Assembly (NCBI GenBank): GCA_937893155.1
Contig: CALBGU010000281.1
Coordinates: 1-7,698 of the forward strand
Length of the DNA stretch: 7,698 nt
From: an uncultured Treponema sp.
GTDB taxonomy: Bacteria > Spirochaetota > Spirochaetia > Treponematales > Treponemataceae
Direction: 5' to 3'
In this document: positions 1 to 6,263 of the stretch, piece after piece
Layout: each line of letters begins with the position of its first letter
Numbering within the stretch: the first letter of the stretch is position 1
The notes under the pieces: model-generated
What the model was told of the DNA's origin: nothing
The model's input: only the letters and a program-made list of their open reading frames with translations
Databases searched by the model: none
Position numbers and translations under genes: made by a program

Positions 1-58
1 AACGGACAAAAGTTACCCTGGGGATAACAGGCTTATCTCTCCCAAGAGATCACATCGA
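1..58 (+). rRNA. 23S rRNA fragment (domain V, peptidyl-transferase region)
   Basis: The first 58 bases align without gaps to bacterial 23S rRNA, about E. coli positions 2425-2482. They include the near-invariant GGGGATAACAGG (20-31), which holds the equivalents of A2450, A2451 and C2452, and the downstream CCCAAGAG and CATCGA blocks. From memory of the E. coli sequence roughly 48 of 58 positions match. In a normal gene CATCGA is followed by CGG...GGTTTGGCACCTCGATGTCGGCTC. Here it is followed by AAACGTGAAGC and no further rRNA is recognisable, so the gene is broken at 58. The missing 3' part would be about 420 bases. Whether an intact 5' part lies to the left cannot be seen. It may be a true rRNA remnant, an insertion junction or an assembly chimera. 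Confidence 0.8.
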
Positions 59-176
59 AAACGTGAAGCTGTGTATTCACTACGGTTTGGCTAGCGCAAA
101 GGAAACGCTTTTGACAAAGCAGACCGTCAGCAACCTTTTATCACGAGAATTCCTTGAAATGTATCAATCAAAGTAA
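3..176 (+). CDS. C-terminal fragment of an unrecognised protein, fused at its 5' side to 23S rRNA sequence
   Basis: One frame is open from the left edge (codon at 3-5) to TAA at 174-176, with a second in-frame TAA at 177-179. The part after the rRNA homology (59-173, about 38 residues) reads like real protein, ending TVSNLLSREFLEMYQSK. Its codon use resembles that of the opp genes, and tandem stops are typical of a true gene end. I do not recognise a family. The first 19 or so codons fall in the 23S rRNA fragment and are very unlikely to be genuine coding sequence. The best reading is therefore the tail of a gene whose upstream part has been replaced by rRNA sequence, through rearrangement or misassembly. 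A chance open frame remains possible at this length. Confidence 0.35.
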   Translation, partial: RTKVTLGITGLSLPRDHIENVKLCIHYGLASAKETLLTKQTVSNLLSREFLEMYQSK

Positions 177-195
177 TAAAAATCACTTTAATAGT

Positions 196-224
196 GTTAC
201 AAATATTGCACATCTCTAAATAAT
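196..224 (+). promoter_or_regulatory. Possible sigma-70-type promoter for oppA
   Basis: GTTACA at 196-201 (4 of 6 to TTGACA) and AATAAT at 219-224 (5 of 6 to TATAAT) are 17 bases apart and lie about 65 bases upstream of the oppA start. An alternative pair is TTGCAC (206-211) with TAGGAT (229-234). The region is AT-rich, so matches of this quality arise easily by chance. The preceding frame ends at 176, so a promoter is expected between there and 291. Confidence 0.35.
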
Positions 225-243
225 TTGGTAGGATACGTCAGAG

Positions 244-275
244 TTTTTCAGAAATTGTATAGTTTTTCTGAAAAA
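244..275 (+). repeat. Perfect 11-bp inverted repeat in the oppA leader
   Basis: TTTTTCAGAAA (244-254) and TTTCTGAAAAA (265-275) are exact reverse complements separated by a 10-base loop. The right arm ends two bases before the oppA Shine-Dalgarno sequence (GGAGGG, 278-283). The stem is AT-rich and lacks a following T-run, so it is a poor terminator. In DNA it could be an operator for a dimeric repressor. In mRNA it could limit ribosome access to, or stabilise, the oppA 5' end. Confidence 0.6.
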
Positions 276-290
276 ATGGAGGGTTTACTA

Positions 291-1898
291 ATGAAAAAAA
301 CTGTACTTGCAACAGTTGCTTTAGCAGCGGCTGTGTTCTCCCTTGCAAGCTGCGGCGGCAAGAGCGAAAGCAAAGCGGCAACGAGTTCTTCTGCGTCTTC
401 AAGCGCGGCGGAGTTCATCTTTAACAACGGCACAGAGCCGCAATCTCTTGACCCGTCAAAGATTCAGGGCGTTCCTGAGCATCGCTTGTATATGGCGTTG
501 TTTGAGGGCTTGGTCAGCTACGATGCAAAGACAAACGAGGCTGTTCCGGGCGTGGCAGAAAGCTGGTCTTTGAGCGAAGACGGCACAGTGCTTACTTTTA
601 AGCTCAGAAACACAACGTGGAGCGACGGCACTCCGATTACTGCACAGACATTCGTTGATTCTTGGCTGTATTACCTCGCTCCTGAAACTGCGGCAGAATA
701 TGCGTATATGCCAGCGGCTGTTATCAAGGGCGCAGAGGCTTACAACGCAGGTAAGGCAGGAAAAGAAACTGTTGGACTTCGCGCGGTAGATGATACAACT
801 TTCGAGGTTACGCTTGTCGGTCCTGTTCCGTATGCAGTGGATATGATGGCTCACTATTCATTCGCGCCGCTTCCGCTTCACGCAATGGAAAAATTCGGCA
901 ATGACTGGACAAAGCCAGGCAACTTCGTTGGAAACGGTCCGTTCGTTCTTTCTGAATGGCTTCCACAAGACCACATTTCTGTCGTGCCGAACGATAAATA
1001 TTGGAACAAAGCAAATGTGTTCCTCTCAAAAGTTACATTCTTGACGATTGAGAACGAAACAACAGGCTACAACAAGTACAAGAACGGCGAGCTTGATTGG
1101 GATACAACTGTCCCGCTTGAAATGCTCGATGAGATTAAGCTCACAAACGATTATCACGTTTCACCGCAGATTTCTTCATATTACTATGAGTTGAACTTCA
1201 ACAATCCTATTCTTGCTGATGTGCGCGTGAGAAAGGCTCTTGCAAAATCAATCAACACACAGGAGCTTGTAGACAAGGTTACAAAAGGCGGTCAGATTCC
1301 TGCAACTTCATTCTGTCCTCCGATGTCTGGCTTTACTCCTGCTACTGGCAATCCGTACGATGTAGAGGCTGCAAAGGCATTGCTTGCTGAAGCAGGTTAC
1401 CCGAACGGCGCGGGATTCCCGAAGATGACGGTTATTTACAACACAAACGAGGGTCATAAGAAGATTGCTGAGTATGTACAGCAGGAATGGAAGAAGAACC
1501 TCGGCATTGATGTAGAGCTTTCAAATATGGAGTGGGGTACGTTCCTTGAAGAAAGGCAGCACAACAACTTTGAGATTGCGCGCGCTGGTTGGGTAGGCGA
1601 TTATATGGACCCGTCTAACTTCCTTGAGTTGCTCCTTTCAACATCTGGCAACAACGACGGACGCTACAACAATCCAAAATATGATGAGCTTATCAAGAAA
1701 GCGGCTACAATGCCAGCTGGCGCAGAGCGTATGCAGGTGCTGCACGACGCAGAAGAGTTGATGATGACAGAAGAGCAGGCTCTTATTCCGTTCTACTACT
1801 ATGTTTCACAGAATATGATTGACCTTGACAAGTGGGACGGTTGGTACACGAATCCGCTCGATGTGCACCCGTGGGTCGGCATTAAGCCAAAGCGTTAG
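291..1898 (+). CDS. oppA: Oligopeptide ABC transporter, substrate-binding lipoprotein OppA
   Basis: This 535-residue extracytoplasmic solute-binding protein of family 5 captures peptides and delivers them to OppBC. The start is ATG 291, preceded by GGAGGG at 278-283; an in-frame TTG at 225 is rejected because it would bury the signal peptide. Residues 1-20 form a lipoprotein signal (KK, hydrophobic core, LAS) with Cys21 as the lipidated residue, followed by a Ser/Ala-rich linker (about 22-40) typical of tethered binding proteins. Family features include GTEPQSLDP (47-55), GVAESW (87-92), TWSDGTPITA (109-118), NGPFVLSEW (215-223) and VRKALAKSIN (313-322). W434 and D437 in GWVGDYMDP correspond in position to the E. 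coli OppA residues that bind the peptide amino terminus, so a free-peptide ligand is likely. Closely related members bind murein peptides or other solutes, so exact specificity is open. It is separated from oppB by 248 bases. Confidence 0.95.
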   Translation: MKKTVLATVALAAAVFSLASCGGKSESKAATSSSASSSAAEFIFNNGTEPQSLDPSKIQGVPEHRLYMALFEGLVSYDAKTNEAVPGVAESWSLSEDGTVLTFKLRNTTWSDGTPITAQTFVDSWLYYLAPETAAEYAYMPAAVIKGAEAYNAGKAGKETVGLRAVDDTTFEVTLVGPVPYAVDMMAHYSFAPLPLHAMEKFGNDWTKPGNFVGNGPFVLSEWLPQDHISVVPNDKYWNKANVFLSKVTFLTIENETTGYNKYKNGELDWDTTVPLEMLDEIKLTNDYHVSPQISSYYYELNFNNPILADVRVRKALAKSINTQELVDKVTKGGQIPATSFCPPMSGFTPATGNPYDVEAAKALLAEAGYPNGAGFPKMTVIYNTNEGHKKIAEYVQQEWKKNLGIDVELSNMEWGTFLEERQHNNFEIARAGWVGDYMDPSNFLELLLSTSGNNDGRYNNPKYDELIKKAATMPAGAERMQVLHDAEELMMTEEQALIPFYYYVSQNMIDLDKWDGWYTNPLDVHPWVGIKPKR

Positions 1899-1908
1899 AA
1901 ACGCTTTT
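1889..1908 (+). terminator. Hairpin across the oppA stop codon (weak terminator or mRNA-end stabiliser)
   Basis: AAAGCGTT (1889-1896) and AACGCTTT (1900-1907) form a perfect 8-bp stem with a three-base loop containing part of the TAG stop, and the right arm runs into TTTT (1905-1908). The short T-run suggests only partial termination. A second fold (CTTTT 1904-1908 with AAAAG 1938-1942, and CAGCC 1919-1923 with GGCTG 1927-1931) competes for the same bases. Such a structure after a binding-protein gene commonly lets that gene be expressed above the permease genes. Confidence 0.5.
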
Positions 1909-1941
1909 GTAACAGCCACAGCCACAGGCTGATTTGTAAAA

Positions 1942-1965
1942 GACAGGGGGAGTTTTCTCCTTGTC
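1942..1965 (+). other. GC-rich stem-loop in the oppA-oppB gap
   Basis: GACAGGGGG (1942-1950) pairs with CTCCTTGTC (1957-1965) through nine pairs including G-T wobbles, around a short AGTTTT loop. It is followed by GTATC and then a run of eight A, so it is not a plus-strand terminator. A role in mRNA processing or protection is possible. Confidence 0.4.
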
Positions 1966-1980
1966 GTATCGAAAAAAAAT

Positions 1981-2025
1981 ACACTCCTTACTTAAAAGGA
2001 TTTTTCCCTAAAAGCTAAGGAGTGT
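1981..2025 (+). other. Long stem-loop upstream of the 21-bp repeats
   Basis: ACACTCCTTA (1981-1990) and TAAGGAGTGT (2016-2025) are perfect 10-bp inverted arms. The 25-base interior can add CTT (1991-1993) pairing with AAG (2012-2014). The stem is followed by only three T, so any termination would be weak. The interior contains CCCTAAAAG, a variant of the CCTAAAAGG element repeated just downstream, so the hairpin and the repeats may be parts of one regulatory unit. Confidence 0.5.
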
Positions 2026-2036
2026 TTCCTTACTGT

Positions 2037-2078
2037 TTAGGAAAGAATCCTAAAAGGTTAGGAGAAAATCCTAAAAGG
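2037..2078 (+). repeat. Two tandem 21-bp repeats, each an interrupted palindrome: candidate operator of oppBCDF
   Basis: Units 2037-2057 and 2058-2078 match at 19 of 21 positions; the differences are at unit positions 7 and 9. Each contains TTAGGA, five bases, TCCTAA: arms 2037-2042 with 2048-2053, and 2058-2063 with 2069-2074. The abutting half-sites (2048-2053 and 2058-2063) are also palindromic with a four-base gap. The 21-bp period equals two DNA helix turns, so two dimers would bind the same face. A TATAAA (2091-2096) lies just downstream with no good -35, placing the repeats where an activator or repressor would act. An RNA structure is an alternative. Confidence 0.6.
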
Positions 2079-2098
2079 ATATACAAAAATTATAAAAA

Positions 2099-2128
2099 GC
2101 GTCGAGGACGAAAAATGTCTTTTGACGC
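2099..2128 (+). other. Stem-loop in the oppB leader
   Basis: GCGTC (2099-2103) pairs with GACGC (2124-2128). The interior can continue as GAGGAC (2104-2109) with GTCTTTT (2117-2123) using wobbles and one bulge. The hairpin ends five bases before the oppB ribosome binding site (AGAGGA, 2133-2138) and would start a few bases after a TATAAA-like -10 at 2091-2096, that is, near the 5' end of an oppB transcript. Confidence 0.4.
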
Positions 2129-2146
2129 GCGCAGAGGAATCGTTTT

Positions 2147-3076
2147 ATGGGAAAGTTTATTATACGGCGTCTTTTGAGCCTTATCCCGACAATGTTTCTA
2201 ATTGTTACATTCAGTTTCTTTATTATCCGTATTGCACCAGGCGGACCTTTTGCAAGCGAGAAAAAAGTTACTCCGGAGGTTATGGCGAATTTGATGCACA
2301 AGTATCACATGGACGAGCCTCTGGTAAAGCAGTATCTTCGCTATATGGTCGATGTGCTGCATGGTGATTTAGGTCCGTCATTCAAGAACAAGGATTATAC
2401 CGTTAATCAGCTTATCGCTCAGAGTATGCCGAACTCGATGATTTTGGGTATAACTGCTTTGATTATCGCTGTTGTGCTTGGAACGCTCGTGGGCTTGGCT
2501 TCGGCGGTGAAGCAAAACAGCTGGGTTGATTATACTGCGATGTCATTCGCTTCTCTTGGTATTTCCATTCCGCTATTCGTTGTAGGTCCGGTGGCAGTGT
2601 TGCTTTTTGCAATGAAATTGCATTGGTTTCCGACATCTGGCTGGATTACGGGGCGCGCAGGAATGATTACGCTGGTTATGCCTGCTTGCACGTTGTCGCT
2701 GTCGTATTTTGCGTCGATTTCGCGCTTGACTCGTGCGAGTGTGCTTGAGGTTTTGAGAAGCGATTATATCAGAACAGCGAGAGCAAAGGGATTGCACCCT
2801 GCTATTATTCTTGTAAAGCATGTGTTAAAAGGTGCTCTTTTGCCGATTGTAACGTATTTAGGACCTGCCTTTGCTGGTATTGTTACGGGGTCTGTCGTTA
2901 TTGAGCAGATATTCTTAGTTCCTGGTATCGGCAACTACTTTGTAAAATCAGCTCTTAACCGCGATTACACGCTTATTTTAGGCACGGTTATTGTGTATTC
3001 GGTTATTCTGGTTGTTATGAACTTTATCGTTGATGTTTTATACGGGTTCTTAGACCCTCGTATCTCATATAAATAA
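2147..3076 (+). CDS. oppB: Oligopeptide ABC transporter, permease OppB
   Basis: This 309-residue inner-membrane protein forms half of the peptide channel with OppC. Its length is standard for the family (about 306 in E. coli). The N-terminus (GKFIIRRLLSLIPTMFLIVT) is the usual first helix, followed by the conserved IRIAPGGPF (27-35) and a periplasmic loop with YGxxL-like spacing around LHGDLGPSF (71-79). Further membrane segments lie at about 97-120, 135-157, 173-192, 230-252 and 276-298. The EAA coupling loop is about 201-220 (EVLRSDYIRTARAKG), which docks on an ATPase subunit. The end FLDPRISYK is the typical OppB/DppB terminus. The start is ATG 2147 with AGAGGA at 2133-2138. It is the first gene of the compact oppBCDF block, 13 bases before oppC. 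Confidence 0.95.
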   Translation: MGKFIIRRLLSLIPTMFLIVTFSFFIIRIAPGGPFASEKKVTPEVMANLMHKYHMDEPLVKQYLRYMVDVLHGDLGPSFKNKDYTVNQLIAQSMPNSMILGITALIIAVVLGTLVGLASAVKQNSWVDYTAMSFASLGISIPLFVVGPVAVLLFAMKLHWFPTSGWITGRAGMITLVMPACTLSLSYFASISRLTRASVLEVLRSDYIRTARAKGLHPAIILVKHVLKGALLPIVTYLGPAFAGIVTGSVVIEQIFLVPGIGNYFVKSALNRDYTLILGTVIVYSVILVVMNFIVDVLYGFLDPRISYK

Positions 3077-3089
3077 CAGGACAAAGGGA

Positions 3090-4154
3090 ATGAATCTACT
3101 TAAATCTAGTGCAAAGAAATCAAGCGGCACAAACGAATTTAATCAAGAAATGAAAGCTGTATCGCTTCACGCAGAGGCTTGGAAACGGCTCAAGAAAAAC
3201 AAAATGGCTTTGTGCAGTCTTTGGGTTGTGTTGGCTTATGTTCTTGTTTCTCTCGTCGCGCCTCTTTTGCCGCTTCACCCGTATGAAGAGCAGGTGATTG
3301 ACCATATCAATTTGCGTCCGTCGTTTAAGTGCGCAGGCGATGTGATGGTTGAGCAGAAAATTGCATACCTTAACAAAGTGATGAAAAAGCAGAACCGCAC
3401 AACACTCACGGCGGCGGAACAAAAAGAAATTGATGAGCTGAAAGAAGAGGTGAAAACAAATCCGATTCATCAGCGACACTATATTTTAGGCACAGACGCA
3501 CTCGGTCGCGATATGCTTTCGCGCTCGATTTACGGCGGTCGCATTTCGATTACTATCGGCATTGTCGGCACGGTTACGGCTCTTATCATCGGTGTTCTTG
3601 TCGGTGCGGTTGCGGGCTTTGTCGGCGGTTGGGTCGATACGCTGTTGATGCGCTTTGTTGATATTCTCTATGGATTGCCGTATATGCTTTTGGTTATCAT
3701 TATGATGGCGATTTTGGGAAAAAGCGTGGCGATTTTGTTCATTGCGATTGCGCTTGTTTCGTGGCTGACGATTGCGCGCGTTGTTCGCGGACAGGTTATC
3801 AGCTTGAAGAACAGCGAGTTCATCGAGGCGGCGAGGTCTATGGGCGCAAGTCCTTTGCACATCATTATTCGACACTTATTGCCGAACTGCTTGGGTATCA
3901 TTATTGCCTATGCAACGCTTTCTCTTCCGAGCTTTATTATGAGTGAAAGTTTCCTCTCGTTCTTAGGCTTGGGTGTGAGTGCGCCGCTTGCGTCGTGGGG
4001 AAGCCTTGTTTCTGACGGTGTGAAGGGAATGGAGCTATATCCGTGGATTTTGATTGTTCCCGCGTTCTTTATGACAGTGTTTCTTTTTGCGATGAACTTC
4101 CTCGGCGACGGTGTGCGCGACGCATTCGACCCGCAGAGCAAGAAGCGCGTCTAA
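3090..4154 (+). CDS. oppC: Oligopeptide ABC transporter, permease OppC with an enlarged periplasmic loop
   Basis: This 354-residue partner permease of OppB starts at ATG 3090 with AGGA at 3078-3081. A cytoplasmic N-terminus with the conserved WKRLKKNKMA (31-40) precedes membrane helix 1 (about 41-60). The family signature LGTDALGRDMLSRSIYGGR (133-151) leads into the transport domain, with helices at about 155-180, 196-228, 262-284 and 318-338. The EAA loop is about 243-262 (FIEAARSMGASPLHIIIRH). The C-terminus ends in GDGVRDAFDP (339-348), as usual. Unlike the roughly 300-residue enterobacterial OppC, this one carries some 50 extra residues between helix 1 and the GTDALGRD motif. They are charged and predicted helical (about 84-128) and probably periplasmic, where they could contact OppA. 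Confidence 0.94.
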   Translation: MNLLKSSAKKSSGTNEFNQEMKAVSLHAEAWKRLKKNKMALCSLWVVLAYVLVSLVAPLLPLHPYEEQVIDHINLRPSFKCAGDVMVEQKIAYLNKVMKKQNRTTLTAAEQKEIDELKEEVKTNPIHQRHYILGTDALGRDMLSRSIYGGRISITIGIVGTVTALIIGVLVGAVAGFVGGWVDTLLMRFVDILYGLPYMLLVIIMMAILGKSVAILFIAIALVSWLTIARVVRGQVISLKNSEFIEAARSMGASPLHIIIRHLLPNCLGIIIAYATLSLPSFIMSESFLSFLGLGVSAPLASWGSLVSDGVKGMELYPWILIVPAFFMTVFLFAMNFLGDGVRDAFDPQSKKRV

Positions 4155-4198
4155 AAGGCGAAGCTCTTTTTTCAAAAAATCTCTTTTGGAGAAACCTA

Positions 4199-5191
4199 AT
4201 GACTGATGAAATTATTTTGCAGGTGAAAGACCTCAAAACATATTTTTATACTGACGCTGGTACGGTAAAATCTGTAGACGGCGTTTCTTTCGACCTTCAC
4301 AAAGGTGAAATCTTGGGCATTGTCGGCGAGTCTGGTTCGGGAAAATCGGTGTCGAACTTGTCGATTATGAACCTTATTCCATCGCCTCCGGGAAAAATCG
4401 AGAGCGGCGAGGTGCTGTTTCACGGCGAAGATTTGCTCAAGATGAGTCAAAAGCAGTTGCGTTCTATTCGTGGCAATCGCATTTCTATGATTTTCCAAGA
4501 CCCAATGTCTTCTCTCAATCCGTTTTTGCGCATTTCAACGCAGATGATTGAAACAATCCAGCTTCATCAAGGATTGAATAAAAAGGACGCAAAGGCAAAA
4601 GCGATTGAGATGCTCAAAATGGCAGGAATCCCCGCGGCAGAAGAGAGAATCGATTGCTATCCGCACCAGTTTTCTGGCGGTATGAGGCAGCGCGTTATGA
4701 TTGCAATGGGGCTTTCGTGCAAACCTGAAATCCTCATTGCCGATGAGCCGACGAGTGCTCTTGACGTTACGATTCAAGCGCAGATTATCGACTTGATGAC
4801 CGACCTTACAAAACAGCTCGGAACTGCGGTTATTATGATTACGCACTCGCTTGGCGTTGTGGCGGGAATGTGCGACACAATCAATGTTATGTATGCGGGG
4901 CGCGTTGTGGAGCACGGTGCGACAAAAGACCTGTTTGCTTCTCCAAAGCACCCGTACACACAGGGCTTGATAAAATCGGTGCCGCGTCTTGACAAAGAAA
5001 CGGAAGGCAGGCTTTTTTCTATTCCTGGTCAGCCGCCGAACGTTATTGATTTGCCTCCGTGCTGTCCGTTCTATCCGCGCTGTGAGAAAGCGAAAGATAT
5101 TTGCAAGAAAAAGTATCCGCCGCTCAAGCAGTTTGGCAATGGGCATTGCGCATCGTGTTGGTTGTACGCAGAAGACAAGGAGGCTATCTAA
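4199..5191 (+). CDS. oppD: Oligopeptide ABC transporter, ATPase OppD
   Basis: This 330-residue cytoplasmic ATPase drives peptide import together with OppF. All catalytic elements are present: Walker A GESGSGKS (43-50), Q-loop Q100 in IFQDPMSSLNP, signature FSGGMRQR (158-165), Walker B ILIADEP (178-184) with E183, D-loop SALD (186-189) and switch H216. The C-terminal oligopeptide-transporter extension holds HPYTQGL (251-257) and cysteines 288, 289, 295, 302, 317 and 320. Members of this family carry a [4Fe-4S] cluster there, and four of these Cys are at the usual positions. The start is ATG 4199, preceded by GGAG (4188-4191). An upstream in-frame ATG at 4043 would overlap oppC by over 100 bases and add unrelated residues, so it is rejected. 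It follows oppC by 44 bases and abuts oppF. Confidence 0.95.
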   Translation: MTDEIILQVKDLKTYFYTDAGTVKSVDGVSFDLHKGEILGIVGESGSGKSVSNLSIMNLIPSPPGKIESGEVLFHGEDLLKMSQKQLRSIRGNRISMIFQDPMSSLNPFLRISTQMIETIQLHQGLNKKDAKAKAIEMLKMAGIPAAEERIDCYPHQFSGGMRQRVMIAMGLSCKPEILIADEPTSALDVTIQAQIIDLMTDLTKQLGTAVIMITHSLGVVAGMCDTINVMYAGRVVEHGATKDLFASPKHPYTQGLIKSVPRLDKETEGRLFSIPGQPPNVIDLPPCCPFYPRCEKAKDICKKKYPPLKQFGNGHCASCWLYAEDKEAI

Positions 5192-6211
5192 ATGGAAAAA
5201 GAAATCGACGAAAAAGGAAACCTTCTTGAAGTCAAAGATTTGAAAATGCACTTTTTCGCGGGCAAGAAAGGTTTGTTCGGCGGAGAAAAGAAATATACAT
5301 ACGCGGTTGACGGCGTGTCGTTCGAGGTGAAAAAGGGCGAAACGATGGGGTTGGTCGGTGAGTCTGGCTGCGGAAAATCGACGGTTATCCGCGCGGTTTC
5401 ACAGTTGTATAAGCCGACATCGGGCAACGTGATTTTTGAGGGCAAAGAGTTGACGCAGATGAACAATCGCAGTTTGCTCGAAGCGCGAAAAAATATGCAG
5501 ATGGTGTTTCAGGACCCGTATGGCTCTCTTGACCCGAGAATGACGACGGCGGAAATCATTGCAGAGCCGATGAAGATTTATCGCAAAGCTGGCATTATCC
5601 AGATGAGCGACAGCGAGATGAGCGATAGAATCGATTATCTTATGGAAAAAGTGGGTTTGTCGCATTTCTTCAAAAATCGATTCCCTCACGAGTTCTCTGG
5701 CGGACAGAGGCAGCGTATCGGTATTGCGCGCGCCCTTGCTTTGCGACCTCGCCTTATCCTTGCAGATGAGCCTGTGAGTGCTCTTGATGTGTCGATTCAA
5801 GCGCAGATTTTGAATCTTTTTAAAGATGTTCAAGAAGAGTTTGGTTTGGCGTATTTGTTTATTGCGCACGATTTGGCTGTTATTAAGTATATATCTGACC
5901 GAGTGGCTGTGATGTATTTGGGAAAAATCGTTGAAATCAGCGACAGCAAAGATTTGTATTCAAAGCCGCTTCACCCGTATACGCAAGCTCTGTTGTCTGC
6001 GGCTCCTGTGCCAGACCCCGAAATTGAGGCGAAACGACAGCGCATTATTCTTACGGGCGATGTGCCAAGCCCGAATGTGCAGCGTCCGGGGTGCTACTTC
6101 TACGACCGTTGCCCGAAACGAAGCGAGCATTGCAAGATGAATCAGCCTCAGTTCGTGCAAAAAGGCGAGGGAAAGACCGACCATCGTGTCGCGTGTTTCT
6201 TGTATCAATAA
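5192..6211 (+). CDS. oppF: Oligopeptide ABC transporter, ATPase OppF
   Basis: This 339-residue second ATPase pairs with OppD beneath OppBC. It shows the OppF-type N-terminus (LLEVKDLKMHFF, then KKGLFGGEKKYTYAVDGVSF), Walker A GESGCGKS (56-63), Q-loop Q107 in VFQDPYGSLDPRM, signature FSGGQRQR (168-175), Walker B LILADEP (188-194), D-loop SALD (196-199) and H226. HPYTQALLSAAP (261-272) and a four-cysteine C-terminus (C301, C307, C314, C335) mark the oligopeptide subfamily and its likely iron-sulfur site. The start is ATG 5192, directly after the oppD stop (5189-5191), with a strong AAGGAGG at 5177-5183 inside oppD, so translation is probably coupled. It is the last gene of the operon; a terminator follows 12 bases after the stop. 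Confidence 0.95.
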   Translation: MEKEIDEKGNLLEVKDLKMHFFAGKKGLFGGEKKYTYAVDGVSFEVKKGETMGLVGESGCGKSTVIRAVSQLYKPTSGNVIFEGKELTQMNNRSLLEARKNMQMVFQDPYGSLDPRMTTAEIIAEPMKIYRKAGIIQMSDSEMSDRIDYLMEKVGLSHFFKNRFPHEFSGGQRQRIGIARALALRPRLILADEPVSALDVSIQAQILNLFKDVQEEFGLAYLFIAHDLAVIKYISDRVAVMYLGKIVEISDSKDLYSKPLHPYTQALLSAAPVPDPEIEAKRQRIILTGDVPSPNVQRPGCYFYDRCPKRSEHCKMNQPQFVQKGEGKTDHRVACFLYQ

Positions 6212-6222
6212 AGCTGGCGATA

Positions 6223-6261
6223 AAAAAGAGCGGAGATTGTTCAAAAATCCCTGCTCTTTTT
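6223..6261. terminator. Bidirectional Rho-independent terminator between oppF and the convergent lipoprotein gene
   Basis: GAGCGGAGATT (6228-6238) pairs with AATCCCTGCTC (6246-6256) with one A-C mismatch and one G-T pair. The stem is flanked by AAAAAA (6222-6227) on the left and TTTTT (6257-6261) on the right. It therefore has a T-run in both directions. It lies 12 bases after the oppF stop and 3 bases after the end of the minus-strand lipoprotein frame (stop at 6264-6266), as expected for two convergent units sharing one terminator. Confidence 0.9.
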
Positions 6262-6263
6262 CC

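Noticed and set aside
225..290. In-frame TTG giving OppA 22 extra residues
   Set aside because: It would place charged sequence before the lipoprotein signal; GGAGGG at 278-283 selects ATG 291.
4043..4198. Upstream in-frame ATG that would lengthen OppD by 52 residues
   Set aside because: It overlaps oppC by over 100 bases, adds no family sequence, and a good SD precedes ATG 4199.
4535..5251. Long minus-strand frame of 238 codons opposite oppD and oppF
   Set aside because: It is antisense to clearly functional ATPase genes, has an Arg/Asn/His-rich composition typical of shadow frames and resembles no family.
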